NCBI GenBank assembly: GCA_017395065.1
Contig: JAFPWH010000052.1
Location: forward strand, 35,839 to 99,838
From: Clostridia bacterium
Lineage (GTDB): Bacteria > Bacillota > Clostridia > Christensenellales > Aristaeellaceae
Direction of reading: 5' to 3'
Length of the DNA stretch: 64,000 bases
The translations under genes and the position numbers were made by a program. Numbering within the stretch: the first letter of the stretch is position 1; every line of letters starts with the position of its first letter. The notes under the pieces are model-generated. The model saw only the letters and a list, made by a program, of their open reading frames with translations. It did no database searches and was not told where the DNA came from. Shown in pieces: positions 1 to 8,663 of this stretch.

Positions 1-666
1 TCGCGAAAGTTTTACGATCTTGCCGAAAAGCATCTGCCGCCCTCGCTTTTGTCGAAAGCAAATCCCTGCGAAGACGAAGCAGCGCTGCTGGATTGGCGCG
101 TCGCAAGGCGCGTCGGCGCGATCGGTCTTTTGTGGAACAGGCGTTCGGACGCCTTTCTCGGCATCGAAATCAGCGGCGAAAAAAGAGAAAAGGCGTTTGA
201 TGATCTCGAAAAACAGGGCCGCATACTGCCCGTGCAGATCGAAGGTCTCCGCGCGCCGCTGTACATGCTTTCGGAGGATCGGGAGCTGCTGGACGCTGTG
301 CTGAGCGGCGCCGTCGATACGAAACCGAGGCTGGAATTTCTGGCCCCGCTCGACCCCATGCTCTGGGACAGGAAGCTGATAAAAGCGCTGTGGGACTTTG
401 AATATTCCTGGGAGATCTACACGCCCGCCGAAAAGCGGAAATACGGATACTACGTATTGCCGATGCTTTGGGGAGATAAGCTGATCGGCAGGATCGAAGC
501 CGCCGCGGACAGGAAAAACGGGAAGCTGAGCGTAAAGAACATCTGGTACGAGGACGGCGTAAAAGTCACGAAGAAGCTCACGAACGCCGTGGACGCGGCG
601 CTTTTGCGCCTTGCGAGGTTCAACCGCTTAAAAGAGATCGAACGGCTGGGTGGCCGTCCCGTTTGA
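1..666 (+). CDS. YcaQ-family winged-helix protein, C-terminal part
   Basis: The frame is open from base 1 to the stop at 664-666, so the N-terminus lies outside the window. About 221 residues remain. The opening RKFYDLAEK..LPPS and the C-terminal LDPMLWDRK..LWDFEY..EIYTPAEKRKYGYYVLPMLWGDKLIGR match the conserved blocks of the YcaQ/AlkX family (winged-helix DNA glycosylases that unhook interstrand crosslinks in E. coli and Streptomyces). Family membership is read directly from these blocks; the crosslink-repair role is inferred from characterised relatives. The following gene is on the same strand but has its own promoter-like site, so they are probably not an operon. Confidence 0.8.
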   Translation, partial: SRKFYDLAEKHLPPSLLSKANPCEDEAALLDWRVARRVGAIGLLWNRRSDAFLGIEISGEKREKAFDDLEKQGRILPVQIEGLRAPLYMLSEDRELLDAVLSGAVDTKPRLEFLAPLDPMLWDRKLIKALWDFEYSWEIYTPAEKRKYGYYVLPMLWGDKLIGRIEAAADRKNGKLSVKNIWYEDGVKVTKKLTNAVDAALLRLARFNRLKEIERLGGRPV

Positions 667-737
667 ACAGCTCAAGTTACGCTTGAATCAATATTTACGT
701 TTTCAACGCGCGCATGCTGGAAACAGAGTCAAACAGA

Positions 738-746
738 TGCTACAAT
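738..746 (+). promoter_or_regulatory. Extended -10 promoter for the HTH-HD gene
   Basis: TGcTACAAT forms an extended -10 element about 30 bases ahead of the start codon. No convincing -35 box is visible, which extended -10 promoters can tolerate. Confidence 0.4.
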
Positions 747-775
747 GACGACGCTGAGAAAGGGAGGCGATTTGA

Positions 776-1597
776 ATGAGTCTCGGAAGCAACATAGCAA
801 GCGCAAGGAATCTGAAAGGCTTGACACAGGAAAAGCTGGCCGAAAAGGTGGGCGTCAGCTTTCAGGCCGTGAGCACCTGGGAAAGGGACGAAAACCTGCC
901 CGATACCGCGCATCTGCAAAAGATAGCCGAAGCGCTGGACACCTCGCTGGACGCGCTGTTCGGCAAAGAAAAGCGGGATTGGACGCTGAAGGAAATGTGC
1001 GACGACCCCGAGCGCATGTACACTTACGTAAAGACAAGGGCGCAGAGCGAAAATCTGGAGCAGACGCTGAAGGCCCTGCCCTTCATGCGCGAAAAGCACA
1101 AGAGGCAAACGCGCAAAAGCATGTTGAATTCAAATCTGCCCTACATCGTCCATCCCCTGACGCTGTGCTGCCATGCACTGGCGATGGGGCTCACGGACGA
1201 CGACGTGCTGCCGGCGCTGCTTTTGCACGACGTGCTGGAGGATACCGACACGAAGCCGGAGGAACTGCCCGTAAACGAAAGGGTGCGCGAGGCGGTCTGC
1301 CTCGTGTCCTACAACACGTACAAGGGAAACAAAGAGGAGATCAAACCCAATTACTACAATAAAATTGCAAAGAACGATCTGGCCTCCCTGGTCAAGTGCA
1401 TCGACCGCTGCAACAATTTAAGCTGCATGGCGGACGGCTTCACCCGCGAAAAGATGGTGCGGTACGTCATCGAAGCTGAAAAGTTCGTGATGCCCTTGCT
1501 GAAAGTGGTCAAAGCCGTACCCGCGTGGAACAACGCGGCCTGGCTGCTTCAGTATCAAATGAGGGCGCTTACGGAGACCTTCAAGCGGCTGCTCTGA
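776..1597 (+). CDS. XRE-type HTH fused to a SpoT/MESH1-like HD domain
   Basis: 273 residues. Residues about 5-60 are a Cro/C1-type helix-turn-helix (LTQEKLAEKVGVS..AVSTWERDENLPD). Residues about 120-220 resemble the ppGpp-hydrolase HD domain of Rel/SpoT: H126 in YIVHPL, H151-D152 and E155-D156 in LLLHDVLEDTD, and D210 with N214 in VKCIDRCNN, which is the spacing of the Mn-binding Asp and following Asn in Rel. No synthetase, TGS or ACT domain follows. The start is the ATG after AGGGAGGCGA. A regulator that hydrolyses or senses an alarmone is an inference; it could be another HD phosphohydrolase. A strong terminator follows. No toxin-like synthetase gene is adjacent. Confidence 0.75.
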   Translation: MSLGSNIASARNLKGLTQEKLAEKVGVSFQAVSTWERDENLPDTAHLQKIAEALDTSLDALFGKEKRDWTLKEMCDDPERMYTYVKTRAQSENLEQTLKALPFMREKHKRQTRKSMLNSNLPYIVHPLTLCCHALAMGLTDDDVLPALLLHDVLEDTDTKPEELPVNERVREAVCLVSYNTYKGNKEEIKPNYYNKIAKNDLASLVKCIDRCNNLSCMADGFTREKMVRYVIEAEKFVMPLLKVVKAVPAWNNAAWLLQYQMRALTETFKRLL

Positions 1598-1628
1598 GCG
1601 TTCCGCAGGGAGAACGAACAGCGCAGGA

Positions 1629-1655
1629 AACCCCGGGTCGAAGCCCGGGGTTTTT
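1629..1655. terminator. Rho-independent terminator between convergent genes
   Basis: CCCCGGG-6-CCCGGGG hairpin followed by TTTTT on the + strand. It closes the HTH-HD gene and probably also halts transcription of the opposing esterase gene. Confidence 0.85.
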
Positions 1656-1669
1656 CGATTTCAGTCGGG

Positions 1670-2701
1670 TCAGGCCTTGTGCGCCTCAATGAAATCCATG
1701 TACGCCGTCCAATCCGCCAGGGCCAGGTAGTGCGTGCCCTCCCGCAGGAAGTAGCTGAGGCTCCCCTTTACGCCCTCGTCCAAGCCTTTCATGCCATAGA
1801 GCTTCCAGACGGGCGAGGCGTTCAGGCAGGAGCGCATCTCGGAGGCGGGATCGGCCCAGTCGTCCAGGCTCGCGCTGTGCACGGCCACGAAGCGGGGACA
1901 GCACGCGGCCAATGCGAAATGCTGGTCAAAGGGCATATTGTCGACGTCGAAGCCGTGTTTTTGATAGTTTTCGCAGAACCAGAACGGGAAGCGGCGGTAG
2001 ATCTTTTCCGCGGTCTCGCTGTCGGGATTCTTGCACCGCTCCATCGCCGCGCCGGAGCAGCCGGAGTCGTTCACGCAGACGAAGCGGATCCTTTCGTCGT
2101 TCGCGCCGCACCAGAGCGCGGTCTTGCCGAGGCGCGAATGCCCGATCACGGCGATGTTGGCCTTGTCGATATCGTCTCTCAAAAGGAGCGCGTCCAGTGC
2201 GCGGCTGAGTGTCCAGGCCCACAGGCTTATCTTGCCCCAGCCGCTGCCGTCGTCCGCCCGGTCCATAAGCCCGGCCAAGCCGTTTTGCATGTCCCCGTCG
2301 TCGGAGGTGATCGCGGTATAGTGCAGCATCGCGACCGCGTAGCCGCGGCTCAGAACCGTCTCGGCGGGAAAATAGTGCTGGTAGATGTCGGGGCTGAAGC
2401 TGATGTACAGAAACAGGGGATGCTTTTCGGGGGTGTCGGGATAGAGGAGCGTGACCGGCACCGTGAACGGGCCCATGTCCGCCTCGATGCGCAATTCCAG
2501 CTTTTCCTCTATGCCGCGCCCGCCGCTGTGGGCGTTGTTTTTGCCGAGGGTGCTTATGCGCACGGGCTTCTTTTCCGGAAGGAAGCCGTATTCCTCGCGC
2601 GCGAGCAGTTCAAGGATCTCGTCTCGCCGCAAAGCCCAGTCCTGCGCGCTTTCGGCCTTGCGGCCGTCAATAAAACTCAAAACATCGGGTATAAAACTCA
2701 T
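1670..2701 (-). CDS. CE15-like glucuronoyl/acetylxylan esterase (alpha/beta hydrolase)
   Basis: 343 residues, no signal peptide, so predicted cytoplasmic. The nucleophile elbow GHSRLGKTALW followed by CGANDERI and NDSGCSGAAM is the pattern seen in carbohydrate esterase family 15 and related acetylxylan-esterase-like hydrolases; a late GTHYLAL could supply the catalytic His. Known relatives cleave methyl-glucuronate esters or acetyl groups on xylan. The gene starts 14 bases after the stop of the upstream GH31 gene with a GGGAGGG ribosome site, so the two form an operon that probably processes decorated xylo- or gluco-oligosaccharides after uptake. The exact ester bond cannot be told from sequence. 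Confidence 0.75.
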   Translation of the reverse strand: MSFIPDVLSFIDGRKAESAQDWALRRDEILELLAREEYGFLPEKKPVRISTLGKNNAHSGGRGIEEKLELRIEADMGPFTVPVTLLYPDTPEKHPLFLYISFSPDIYQHYFPAETVLSRGYAVAMLHYTAITSDDGDMQNGLAGLMDRADDGSGWGKISLWAWTLSRALDALLLRDDIDKANIAVIGHSRLGKTALWCGANDERIRFVCVNDSGCSGAAMERCKNPDSETAEKIYRRFPFWFCENYQKHGFDVDNMPFDQHFALAACCPRFVAVHSASLDDWADPASEMRSCLNASPVWKLYGMKGLDEGVKGSLSYFLREGTHYLALADWTAYMDFIEAHKA

Positions 2702-2715
2702 TCTCTCCCCTCCCG

Positions 2716-4950
2716 TTACAGTATGATCTCCGCCCGTCTGCCCATCGACATGTCGAGCGAAGTATAGTATTCGTCGTACTCGAAGCCAACGGGCACGCTG
2801 TCTACCAGCGCGGCGGTGGGCTTTTTGCCGGTCAGGATCTTCAGGCGGTATTTCCTTTCGGGCTGCATGCCTTCAAAGGATCCGAGGCGCGCGCTCACGT
2901 CCACCTGTATGCGGTTGGCGCGGCGGCTTAAGCGGATGTTGGTGCGGGCGATCTCGCCGTCAAGGTATTTCTGCGTTTTTCCGTCGTCCTCGTAGAGCAC
3001 GTACTCCCTGTCGCAGTCCTGCGCGGGATACAGTTGAAGCGTGAGGTATTCGTCGTCCCGGCAGTCGGTAAACAGCTTTTCGGCCTGCGTGGGGATCACG
3101 GCGCCGTTTCGAATGAAGAGCGGGCCTCCCCTGTCCTCCGGCACGGAGACGTCCAACTCCTGTCCGCCGTCATAGATGCCGTCGGTCCAGGCGTCGATCC
3201 AGCTCTCCCCCGCGGGCAGATAGATCTTGTCGGAGAACGAGCCCACCAGCAGGTTGTCGCCGAACATGTATTCGTGAGTCTCGTCTTTGAGGCGTTCCTC
3301 GTCGAATTCGAGGGGCATCGCGCGCACGATCGGCGTGCCGCTCAGATGGGCATTTATGGCCGCGGAGTAGATGTAGGGCAGTATGCGGTATCTCAAGCGG
3401 TCATAGAAGGTGAACAGCTTTTCGTTTTCGTCGCCCGCCCACCAGGGATGCGAATAGCCGGACCAGCTGTCCAGTTCGCACCAGGCGCTGAAGAAGCAGT
3501 AATGGATGGTCTCCTTGCCGAAGATGTCCATGTCGCAGGTGATGTTGGATACGCCGCTTAAGCCGCTGTTCAGTATCCATACGAGCGTCTTGTAGCGGCC
3601 GCCGCTGTCCCCCGTGGTGCAGGCGGAATACTTCTGGATCGAGGTATAGCCGCCGCTTATGTGGTGCATCGGGCGCAGATGCGTGTATTCGCTGTAGCCC
3701 TCGTACATCTCCTTGCCGTAGAGGGTGGTCTGCAGGCTGTGCATTTCGGCCTCCCCGCGCCCGTTGGCGTAGACGCGGTCTTCGTTTGCGCTGTCGATGA
3801 CCTTGCAGGGGTCCATTTTGAAGCCGCTCGCGCCGTCGCACACGAAGGTCTTTAAGTGCTTGAACCACGGCTCGAACCCGAAATCGGTCTCGTTGCCGGC
3901 GCGGTTTTCCTGATTGGCGGTAAAATCGTATTTGCAGCAGAGCCACAGAAGCAGCTTAAAGCCGTAACGGCCCAGCGCCGTCGTGAACATGCGCTGGTAG
4001 GGCGTATGCGCGGTGAATTCGTCTTCGGTGCGGCGCATCCAGTCGCAGATGTAGAAGCGGTCGGTGTTCCACTTCTTTTCGACCGAGAAATCGTAGCGTT
4101 TGGCCATCCAGCCGGGCTCGAGCGAGAACGAATCGCAGGGGATCTTCTTTTCGCGGAAGGTGGCGGCGTTGCGCATGACCTCGAACTGGTCGGCGTTGTA
4201 CTGGTCGATGAACATGAGCCCGTAGCCCCATTTGGGCAGCACCATGCAGCGGCCCGTCACGCAGGTGAAGCGCTCGAGCAGGCTTTTGAGCGTATCGCCC
4301 GCGTAGATGAAAAAGTCGATGTCGCCGTCCGGAAGATACCAGCACAGCTCTCTGGGATCATTTTGGCATACGTCCACGGCGTGCCAGAAGGTGGTGTTGC
4401 AGCTGATGGCGTAGCCCGCCTTGCTCATCACGTAGGGGATCACGATCTCGCTCTTGGTGTACAGTACGCGCATGAGGTAGGTCTTGTCGTTCAGAATCAG
4501 CCTGTCCACGTTGCTTTCGCCAAGGCCGTAGAAGCTTTCGCCCTTCGTTTCGAGCGTGAAGTATTTCGGGTCGCGAATAAAGTCCGAAGCGACCTGCTCG
4601 GTGTTCGTTTCGTCGCCCACGATCTGCTTGCGCTCGGGGTGGAAGTTCGAAGTCTTAGCGTCGAAGAACGCCCGCTTTTCGGAAAGCTTATCGTTTACGA
4701 AGCTTATCCTTCTTTTGACCTTCGGCGTCTCGAACACGATGCCGCCTTCGGTGAGCGTGACGCTTAGATTTCCGCACTTAACGCCGTTTTCAAGGCACAC
4801 GCCGGCTTCTTCCTCAGGCGGCGTGAAAATCTTGTAGCGTTCAAACAGCGTCTCCCGTTTTTCGGCGCACAGGCGCACGCGGACGACGTTTTCCGCGTAG
4901 GCGCCGAGGGATAGCGTAAGGCCGTTCAGCTTGTATGTGAATTCCTTCAT
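2716..4950 (-). CDS. GH31 family alpha-glycosidase (alpha-glucosidase/xylosidase type)
   Basis: 744 residues without a signal peptide. It has the GH31 layout: N-terminal beta-sandwich (RKIV..NTEQ, FYGLGESN), a (beta/alpha)8 barrel with the nucleophile Asp in GFKMDPCK and the acid/base Asp in TTGDSGGRYKT..NSGLSGV, and C-terminal beta domains with PAGESWIDAWT and PLFIRNGAVIP. GH31 enzymes retain configuration and release alpha-linked glucose or xylose from non-reducing ends. Transcribed from its own good promoter, then into the esterase. Substrate (maltose-type versus alpha-xyloside) is unresolved; pairing with a CE15-like esterase slightly favours a hemicellulose-derived oligosaccharide. Confidence 0.9.
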   Translation of the reverse strand: MKEFTYKLNGLTLSLGAYAENVVRVRLCAEKRETLFERYKIFTPPEEEAGVCLENGVKCGNLSVTLTEGGIVFETPKVKRRISFVNDKLSEKRAFFDAKTSNFHPERKQIVGDETNTEQVASDFIRDPKYFTLETKGESFYGLGESNVDRLILNDKTYLMRVLYTKSEIVIPYVMSKAGYAISCNTTFWHAVDVCQNDPRELCWYLPDGDIDFFIYAGDTLKSLLERFTCVTGRCMVLPKWGYGLMFIDQYNADQFEVMRNAATFREKKIPCDSFSLEPGWMAKRYDFSVEKKWNTDRFYICDWMRRTEDEFTAHTPYQRMFTTALGRYGFKLLLWLCCKYDFTANQENRAGNETDFGFEPWFKHLKTFVCDGASGFKMDPCKVIDSANEDRVYANGRGEAEMHSLQTTLYGKEMYEGYSEYTHLRPMHHISGGYTSIQKYSACTTGDSGGRYKTLVWILNSGLSGVSNITCDMDIFGKETIHYCFFSAWCELDSWSGYSHPWWAGDENEKLFTFYDRLRYRILPYIYSAAINAHLSGTPIVRAMPLEFDEERLKDETHEYMFGDNLLVGSFSDKIYLPAGESWIDAWTDGIYDGGQELDVSVPEDRGGPLFIRNGAVIPTQAEKLFTDCRDDEYLTLQLYPAQDCDREYVLYEDDGKTQKYLDGEIARTNIRLSRRANRIQVDVSARLGSFEGMQPERKYRLKILTGKKPTAALVDSVPVGFEYDEYYTSLDMSMGRRAEIIL

Positions 4951-4980
4951 AGATGCCGTCCTCTTTATGTGTTATGGTTC

Positions 4981-5009
4981 TATTATACCCGTTATCCGCG
5001 CAAATTTCA
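4981..5009 (-). promoter_or_regulatory. Promoter of the GH31-esterase operon
   Basis: On the minus strand TTGAAA-N17-TATAAT, about 31 bases from the GH31 start codon. It is nearly consensus for the housekeeping sigma factor. Confidence 0.8.
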
Positions 5010-5107
5010 ATCGTTTGCGGGCAAATAAGAAAAGTTTCGTACAAGCGGTGTTTGCCCTTTGTTCATTCAAAATTAACCGTTTGGCGCGTCGCCGGAGCGC
5101 CTGCGTG

Positions 5108-5116
5108 TGGTATAAT
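5108..5116 (+). promoter_or_regulatory. Extended -10 promoter of the MATE gene
   Basis: TGgTATAAT, 28 bases ahead of the ATG at 5145. No clear -35 box. It is divergent from the GH31 promoter. Confidence 0.6.
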
Positions 5117-5144
5117 GTACACATTAACGCATTCGGAGCGAAGT

Positions 5145-6581
5145 ATGACCTCGAAAACCGGCTTTTGGAAAAAGTACATCGGCGACAAGGCGTTTTATAT
5201 GGGCGTGCTTTCGCTGATCGTGCCCATCATCATTCAAAACAGCATTTCCAACTTCGTAAACCTGCTGGACAACCTCATGGTCGGTTCGGTGGGCGAAGCG
5301 CAGATGAACGGCGTATCGATCAGCAATCAGCTGATGTTCGTGTTCAACCTCGTGGTGTTCGGCGGCATGGGCGGCGCGGGCATTTACGCCGCGCAGTTTT
5401 TCGGCGCAAAGGACACGGACGGGGTGCGCAACAGCTTCCGCTTTACGCTGCTCGTGGGCGCTTTCGTGAGCATAACGGGCATAACGGTCATAAGTCTGTT
5501 CAAGGAACAGCTCTTGTCGCTGTGGATCAATCCCGACCTTTCCGGCGACGAGGAAGCCAACGCGCTGGAACTGATCAAGGCCGCGGACAGCTTAAAGGCC
5601 GGCAAGGAATACTTAAGCGTGATGGTGTTCGGCCTCGTCCCCTTCGCGCTGACGAACGCGTACGCCGGCATACTGCGCGTGACGGGCGAAACGAAGCTGC
5701 CGATGTTCGCCTCGGTCGCGAGCGTGGCCACGAACCTTTTTCTCAACTACCTGCTGATCTTCGATCACTTCGGCTACAAGGGCCTTGGCGTCACGGGCGC
5801 CGCGCTGGCCACGGTGATCGCGCGGTACGCGGAGCTGTTCATCATACTCTTCGTCGCCTACAGGCGGCTGAAAAAACGCAATATGTACGGTTTTCTCGAA
5901 GGCGCCTACCGGCACTTCGGCATTCCCAAAGAACTTTTCAAAGACATACTGATCCGCTCGCTGCCCCTGCTGTTCAACGAGTTTCTCTGGTCGCTGGGCA
6001 TGTCCGTGCTGACGCAGCAGTATTCGCTGCGCGGCCTGACCGTGGTAAACGCGATCACCATCACGAGCACACTGACCAATCTGTTCAACGTGGTGTTCAT
6101 CTCGATGGGCACCGCCTCGGGCGTGCTGGTAGGTCGGGCGCTGGGCGCAAAGGACATCGACGGCGCGAGGGACAACGCAAGAAAGATCCTCGCGCTGGAG
6201 GAATTCGTGTGCGTGAGCACGTGCATACTGCTTCTGATCACGTCGAGATGGCTGCCCCTCGTGTACGTAAAGAGCTCCGCCGAAGCGAAGCGGCTCGCGA
6301 CGAAGCTCATCTGCGTGTGCGGGCTCGTGCTGCCGATCGACGGCTTTGCGCACTGCACCTATTTTACCCTGCGGGCAGGCGGCAAGACGTTCATCACCTT
6401 CCTGTTCGACAGCGTGTACACCTGGGTGCTGGCCGTTCCCGCGGCCTATCTGCTTATCCACCTGACGGACATGTACATCGTGACCGTCTACGCCATCGTG
6501 GGCGCGCTTGGCATCTTCAAGGATCTGTTCGGCTACATACTGCTCAAGAAGGGCGTATGGATACACAACATCGTCTCGTGA
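5145..6581 (+). CDS. MATE family cation-coupled exporter
   Basis: 478 residues from the ATG at 5145, chosen because an extended -10 promoter lies just upstream; the frame is open further 5' but that stretch overlaps the promoter. About 12 hydrophobic segments in two similar halves. QNSISNFVNLLDNLMVGS and the second-half counterpart NAITITSTLTNLFNVVFIS are typical of MatE domains. Members use Na+ or H+ gradients to expel cationic drugs or metabolites. The substrate is unknown. It converges with the acetyltransferase gene at 6593 with only 11 bases between stops and no clear terminator. Confidence 0.9.
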   Translation: MTSKTGFWKKYIGDKAFYMGVLSLIVPIIIQNSISNFVNLLDNLMVGSVGEAQMNGVSISNQLMFVFNLVVFGGMGGAGIYAAQFFGAKDTDGVRNSFRFTLLVGAFVSITGITVISLFKEQLLSLWINPDLSGDEEANALELIKAADSLKAGKEYLSVMVFGLVPFALTNAYAGILRVTGETKLPMFASVASVATNLFLNYLLIFDHFGYKGLGVTGAALATVIARYAELFIILFVAYRRLKKRNMYGFLEGAYRHFGIPKELFKDILIRSLPLLFNEFLWSLGMSVLTQQYSLRGLTVVNAITITSTLTNLFNVVFISMGTASGVLVGRALGAKDIDGARDNARKILALEEFVCVSTCILLLITSRWLPLVYVKSSAEAKRLATKLICVCGLVLPIDGFAHCTYFTLRAGGKTFITFLFDSVYTWVLAVPAAYLLIHLTDMYIVTVYAIVGALGIFKDLFGYILLKKGVWIHNIVS

Positions 6582-6592
6582 AAAGATAAACG

Positions 6593-7033
6593 CTACAGAT
6601 CAAAGCGGTAGACTTCCACCTGTCGCTTCCCCTCCGCGTACATTTCGTTGTCTTCGGGGATCGCGGCCGTCTCCACGTACTTTCCGCCGGCGATAACGCA
6701 GGTCTTCGCCGAAGCCGCGTTTTCCGGAACGCAGGTGATGAACAGGTGGTCCATCCCGTGCTTCCTCGCCTGCCGGAACAAAAGAAGGCAAGCTTTCGCG
6801 GCGTAGCGGTGTCCCCGGTAGGCTTCGTCTATGCCGTAACCGATGTTGCCGCCGATGTAGGTCTTTTCGTTGTGGCCGATGCGCAGGTCGCAGTAGCCGA
6901 TCTTCGTTCCGTCCGTCAGGCAGATATCGAAACAGTACGCGGGGAGCCAGCGCTTTTCGGGCTGTGCACCGCAGGTGCTTTTTAGGCGGAGAAAGATCTC
7001 TCCGTCCTCAAGATCGTCCGTGCCGAAAAACAT
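6593..7033 (-). CDS. GNAT family N-acetyltransferase
   Basis: 146 residues from the ATG at 7033. That start is preferred over the upstream ATG at 7051 because GGAAAGAGAAG sits at ribosome-site distance. The GNAT fold is indicated by IGYGIDEAYRGHRYAAKACLLL (motif A, acetyl-CoA pyrophosphate loop with R-G-H-R-Y-A) and LFITCVPENAASAKTCVIAGG (motif B). Acceptor substrate is not predictable. Upstream is an oppositely placed short gap and then the methyltransferase gene on the same strand. Confidence 0.85.
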   Translation of the reverse strand: MFFGTDDLEDGEIFLRLKSTCGAQPEKRWLPAYCFDICLTDGTKIGYCDLRIGHNEKTYIGGNIGYGIDEAYRGHRYAAKACLLLFRQARKHGMDHLFITCVPENAASAKTCVIAGGKYVETAAIPEDNEMYAEGKRQVEVYRFDL

Positions 7034-7107
7034 CGTTTCTTCTCTTTCCATGGTACTATTCAAAAGCAAGCCAAACCGGTGAAAAACGTCGGTTCGGCTT
7101 ACGGTCG

Positions 7108-7872
7108 TCAGAGGGGCTTTTTCGTCAGATACAGTACGTAGGTGTCGTCAAAAACGATGCGGTTTCCCGCGGCGAGCACCGCGTCCCGAAGGCCGCCGAA
7201 GAATTTGCTCCGGTAGGGCTCCGGCACGACGATGTGGTCGCTGTGCGTGCCGCAGTAGGCGACGTACTCGTCCGCCGTGAAGACGCGCCGGCCGCGGAAC
7301 GTGCGCTTTTCAAAACCGACGAAGCCGTAATCAGCGGCGTGGCTGTAGTCGAACGGCTTGTGCGCGTCTTTGTAGGTGGTCGTCGGTTTGAAGTACGCGT
7401 CGTAGACCTTTTGTATCTGCCGGTACAGCTCTTCGTTGGGCGTTCTGTAGTCGCCCACGGTCAGCATCATCGCAATGGTCCCGCCGGGCTTGAGCAATTC
7501 GAAGGTCTTTGAAAACGCGATCTCCTCCGGGATCCACTGGATCGTCGCGGCGGAATAGATCGTATCGAAGCGCATGGAGCCGAAATCGTGGGTGATGAAG
7601 TCGTCGTTTACGATATCGAAATTGGGACGATCTCCGAATTTGCGCTTCATCGTCTCGTACAGGTGCTCCCCCAGCTCTATCGCGTGGTACGCGCAGCCGG
7701 TATTCAGGATCGGTTCGGTCGCCTGTCCCGTGCCGGGTCCCAGCTCCAGCACCTGCCTGCCCGGCCCGATAGCGGCGTAAGAGATCAGATCGTCAAACAA
7801 TTCGGCGCTGTAGCGGGGCCTGTATTTGTCGAACTGCTCCGGGATCGTATCGAAAACTCTTCTCAGTTCCAT
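7108..7872 (-). CDS. Class I SAM-dependent methyltransferase
   Basis: 254 residues from the ATG at 7872, which follows AGGAG at good spacing (the ATG at 7896 has none). Motif I VLELGPGTGQAT binds S-adenosylmethionine, followed by AIELGEH, FDTIYSAATIQWI (motif II) and LLKPGGTIAMM (motif III). It belongs to the Methyltransf_11/25 type acting on small molecules; target unknown. It starts just behind a 56-residue gene whose stop overlaps the earlier ATG, and a nitroreductase precedes that, so the three are probably cotranscribed. Confidence 0.85.
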   Translation of the reverse strand: MELRRVFDTIPEQFDKYRPRYSAELFDDLISYAAIGPGRQVLELGPGTGQATEPILNTGCAYHAIELGEHLYETMKRKFGDRPNFDIVNDDFITHDFGSMRFDTIYSAATIQWIPEEIAFSKTFELLKPGGTIAMMLTVGDYRTPNEELYRQIQKVYDAYFKPTTTYKDAHKPFDYSHAADYGFVGFEKRTFRGRRVFTADEYVAYCGTHSDHIVVPEPYRSKFFGGLRDAVLAAGNRIVFDDTYVLYLTKKPL

Positions 7873-7892
7873 GCTTTTCTCCTGAAGGCGCG

Positions 7893-8063
7893 TCATTCGG
7901 CGAGGGCGTCCACGATCTCGCAGGCGTCGCTGAGCTTGTCGATCACTTCGTTGATCTGCTCCGAGAGCGTTTCCTCGTCTTCGGAAAGCTCCTCGAGGCG
8001 GTCGAGGATGTCCATCAGATCTTCGCTGATTTCGTTCAGACGCTGTTTTGCATCTTTTTTCAT
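7893..8063 (-). CDS. Small acidic coiled-coil protein (56 aa)
   Basis: A 56-residue frame from ATG 8063 to TGA 7893, with GGAGG eight bases upstream. It is rich in Glu, Asp and Leu in heptad-like spacing (LNEISEDLMDILDRLEEL), so a short coiled coil is expected. The start is one base after the nitroreductase stop, and the TGA overlaps the next ATG at 7896. That tight packing and the ribosome site argue for a real gene. No family recognised; it may be a small dimerising partner. Confidence 0.65.
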   Translation of the reverse strand: MKKDAKQRLNEISEDLMDILDRLEELSEDEETLSEQINEVIDKLSDACEIVDALAE

Positions 8064-8064
8064 G

Positions 8065-8643
8065 TCAGACCTCCATGACGATCTCGCTCATCGGGCGCTT
8101 GGGGACGTGGTGCACGTCGTTTTCGTCGCGGTAATAGTCTACGGAACCGCTCGCGTCTTCGAGCAATACGGTTTCGTCTGGCTTTCCCAGGGCGATCACG
8201 AGCGCGGGCTCCAGATTATCGCTCAGCTTCAGTGCCTCTTTGACGCCCTGCCTGTTGAACGCGCCGATCATAAGGCCGCCGAAACCCTGCGCCGTCGCCG
8301 CCAAAAGGATGCTCTGCGCGGCGATGCCGACGTCGCGGTCGGCCTTGGGCGGGTCTTTCTGTATGTCCGTATCGACGCAGATGACGACGAACGCGGTGGG
8401 CTTGTGTCCCTCGGGCGGAAAGACCCTCGGGCGCAGCTTGGCCGCCCAGGCGGTCTCACGCTGGATCAGGGCGTTGGTGCTTTCCTTCGTGGAAACGCAG
8501 TACTTGAGCGGCTGGTTGTTGCCTCCCGACGCCGAAAGGCGCGCGCATTCTACGAAGCTCAAAACGGTCTCACGGCTCAGCTTTACGCTTTCGTCGAAGC
8601 TGCGGTAGCTGCGGTTACGCTTGATCAGATCGAGAAATTCCAT
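8065..8643 (-). CDS. Nitroreductase family protein
   Basis: 192 residues. The N-terminal NRSYRSFDES and SASGGNNQPLKY blocks bind FMN phosphate and ring in the NfsB/FRP superfamily, and AAQSILLAATAQGFGGLMIGAF is the usual central helix. Such enzymes use NAD(P)H to reduce nitro groups, quinones or flavins; some have other roles, so the substrate is open. It is the first gene of a short operon with the 56-residue gene and the methyltransferase, and follows the hppA terminator. Confidence 0.9.
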   Translation of the reverse strand: MEFLDLIKRNRSYRSFDESVKLSRETVLSFVECARLSASGGNNQPLKYCVSTKESTNALIQRETAWAAKLRPRVFPPEGHKPTAFVVICVDTDIQKDPPKADRDVGIAAQSILLAATAQGFGGLMIGAFNRQGVKEALKLSDNLEPALVIALGKPDETVLLEDASGSVDYYRDENDVHHVPKRPMSEIVMEV

Positions 8644-8663
8644 ACTTCACCTCAAAATACGGA

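Noticed and set aside
3856..4767. 303-codon + strand frame inside the GH31 gene
   Set aside because: Antisense shadow; GH31 motifs are clear on the minus strand.
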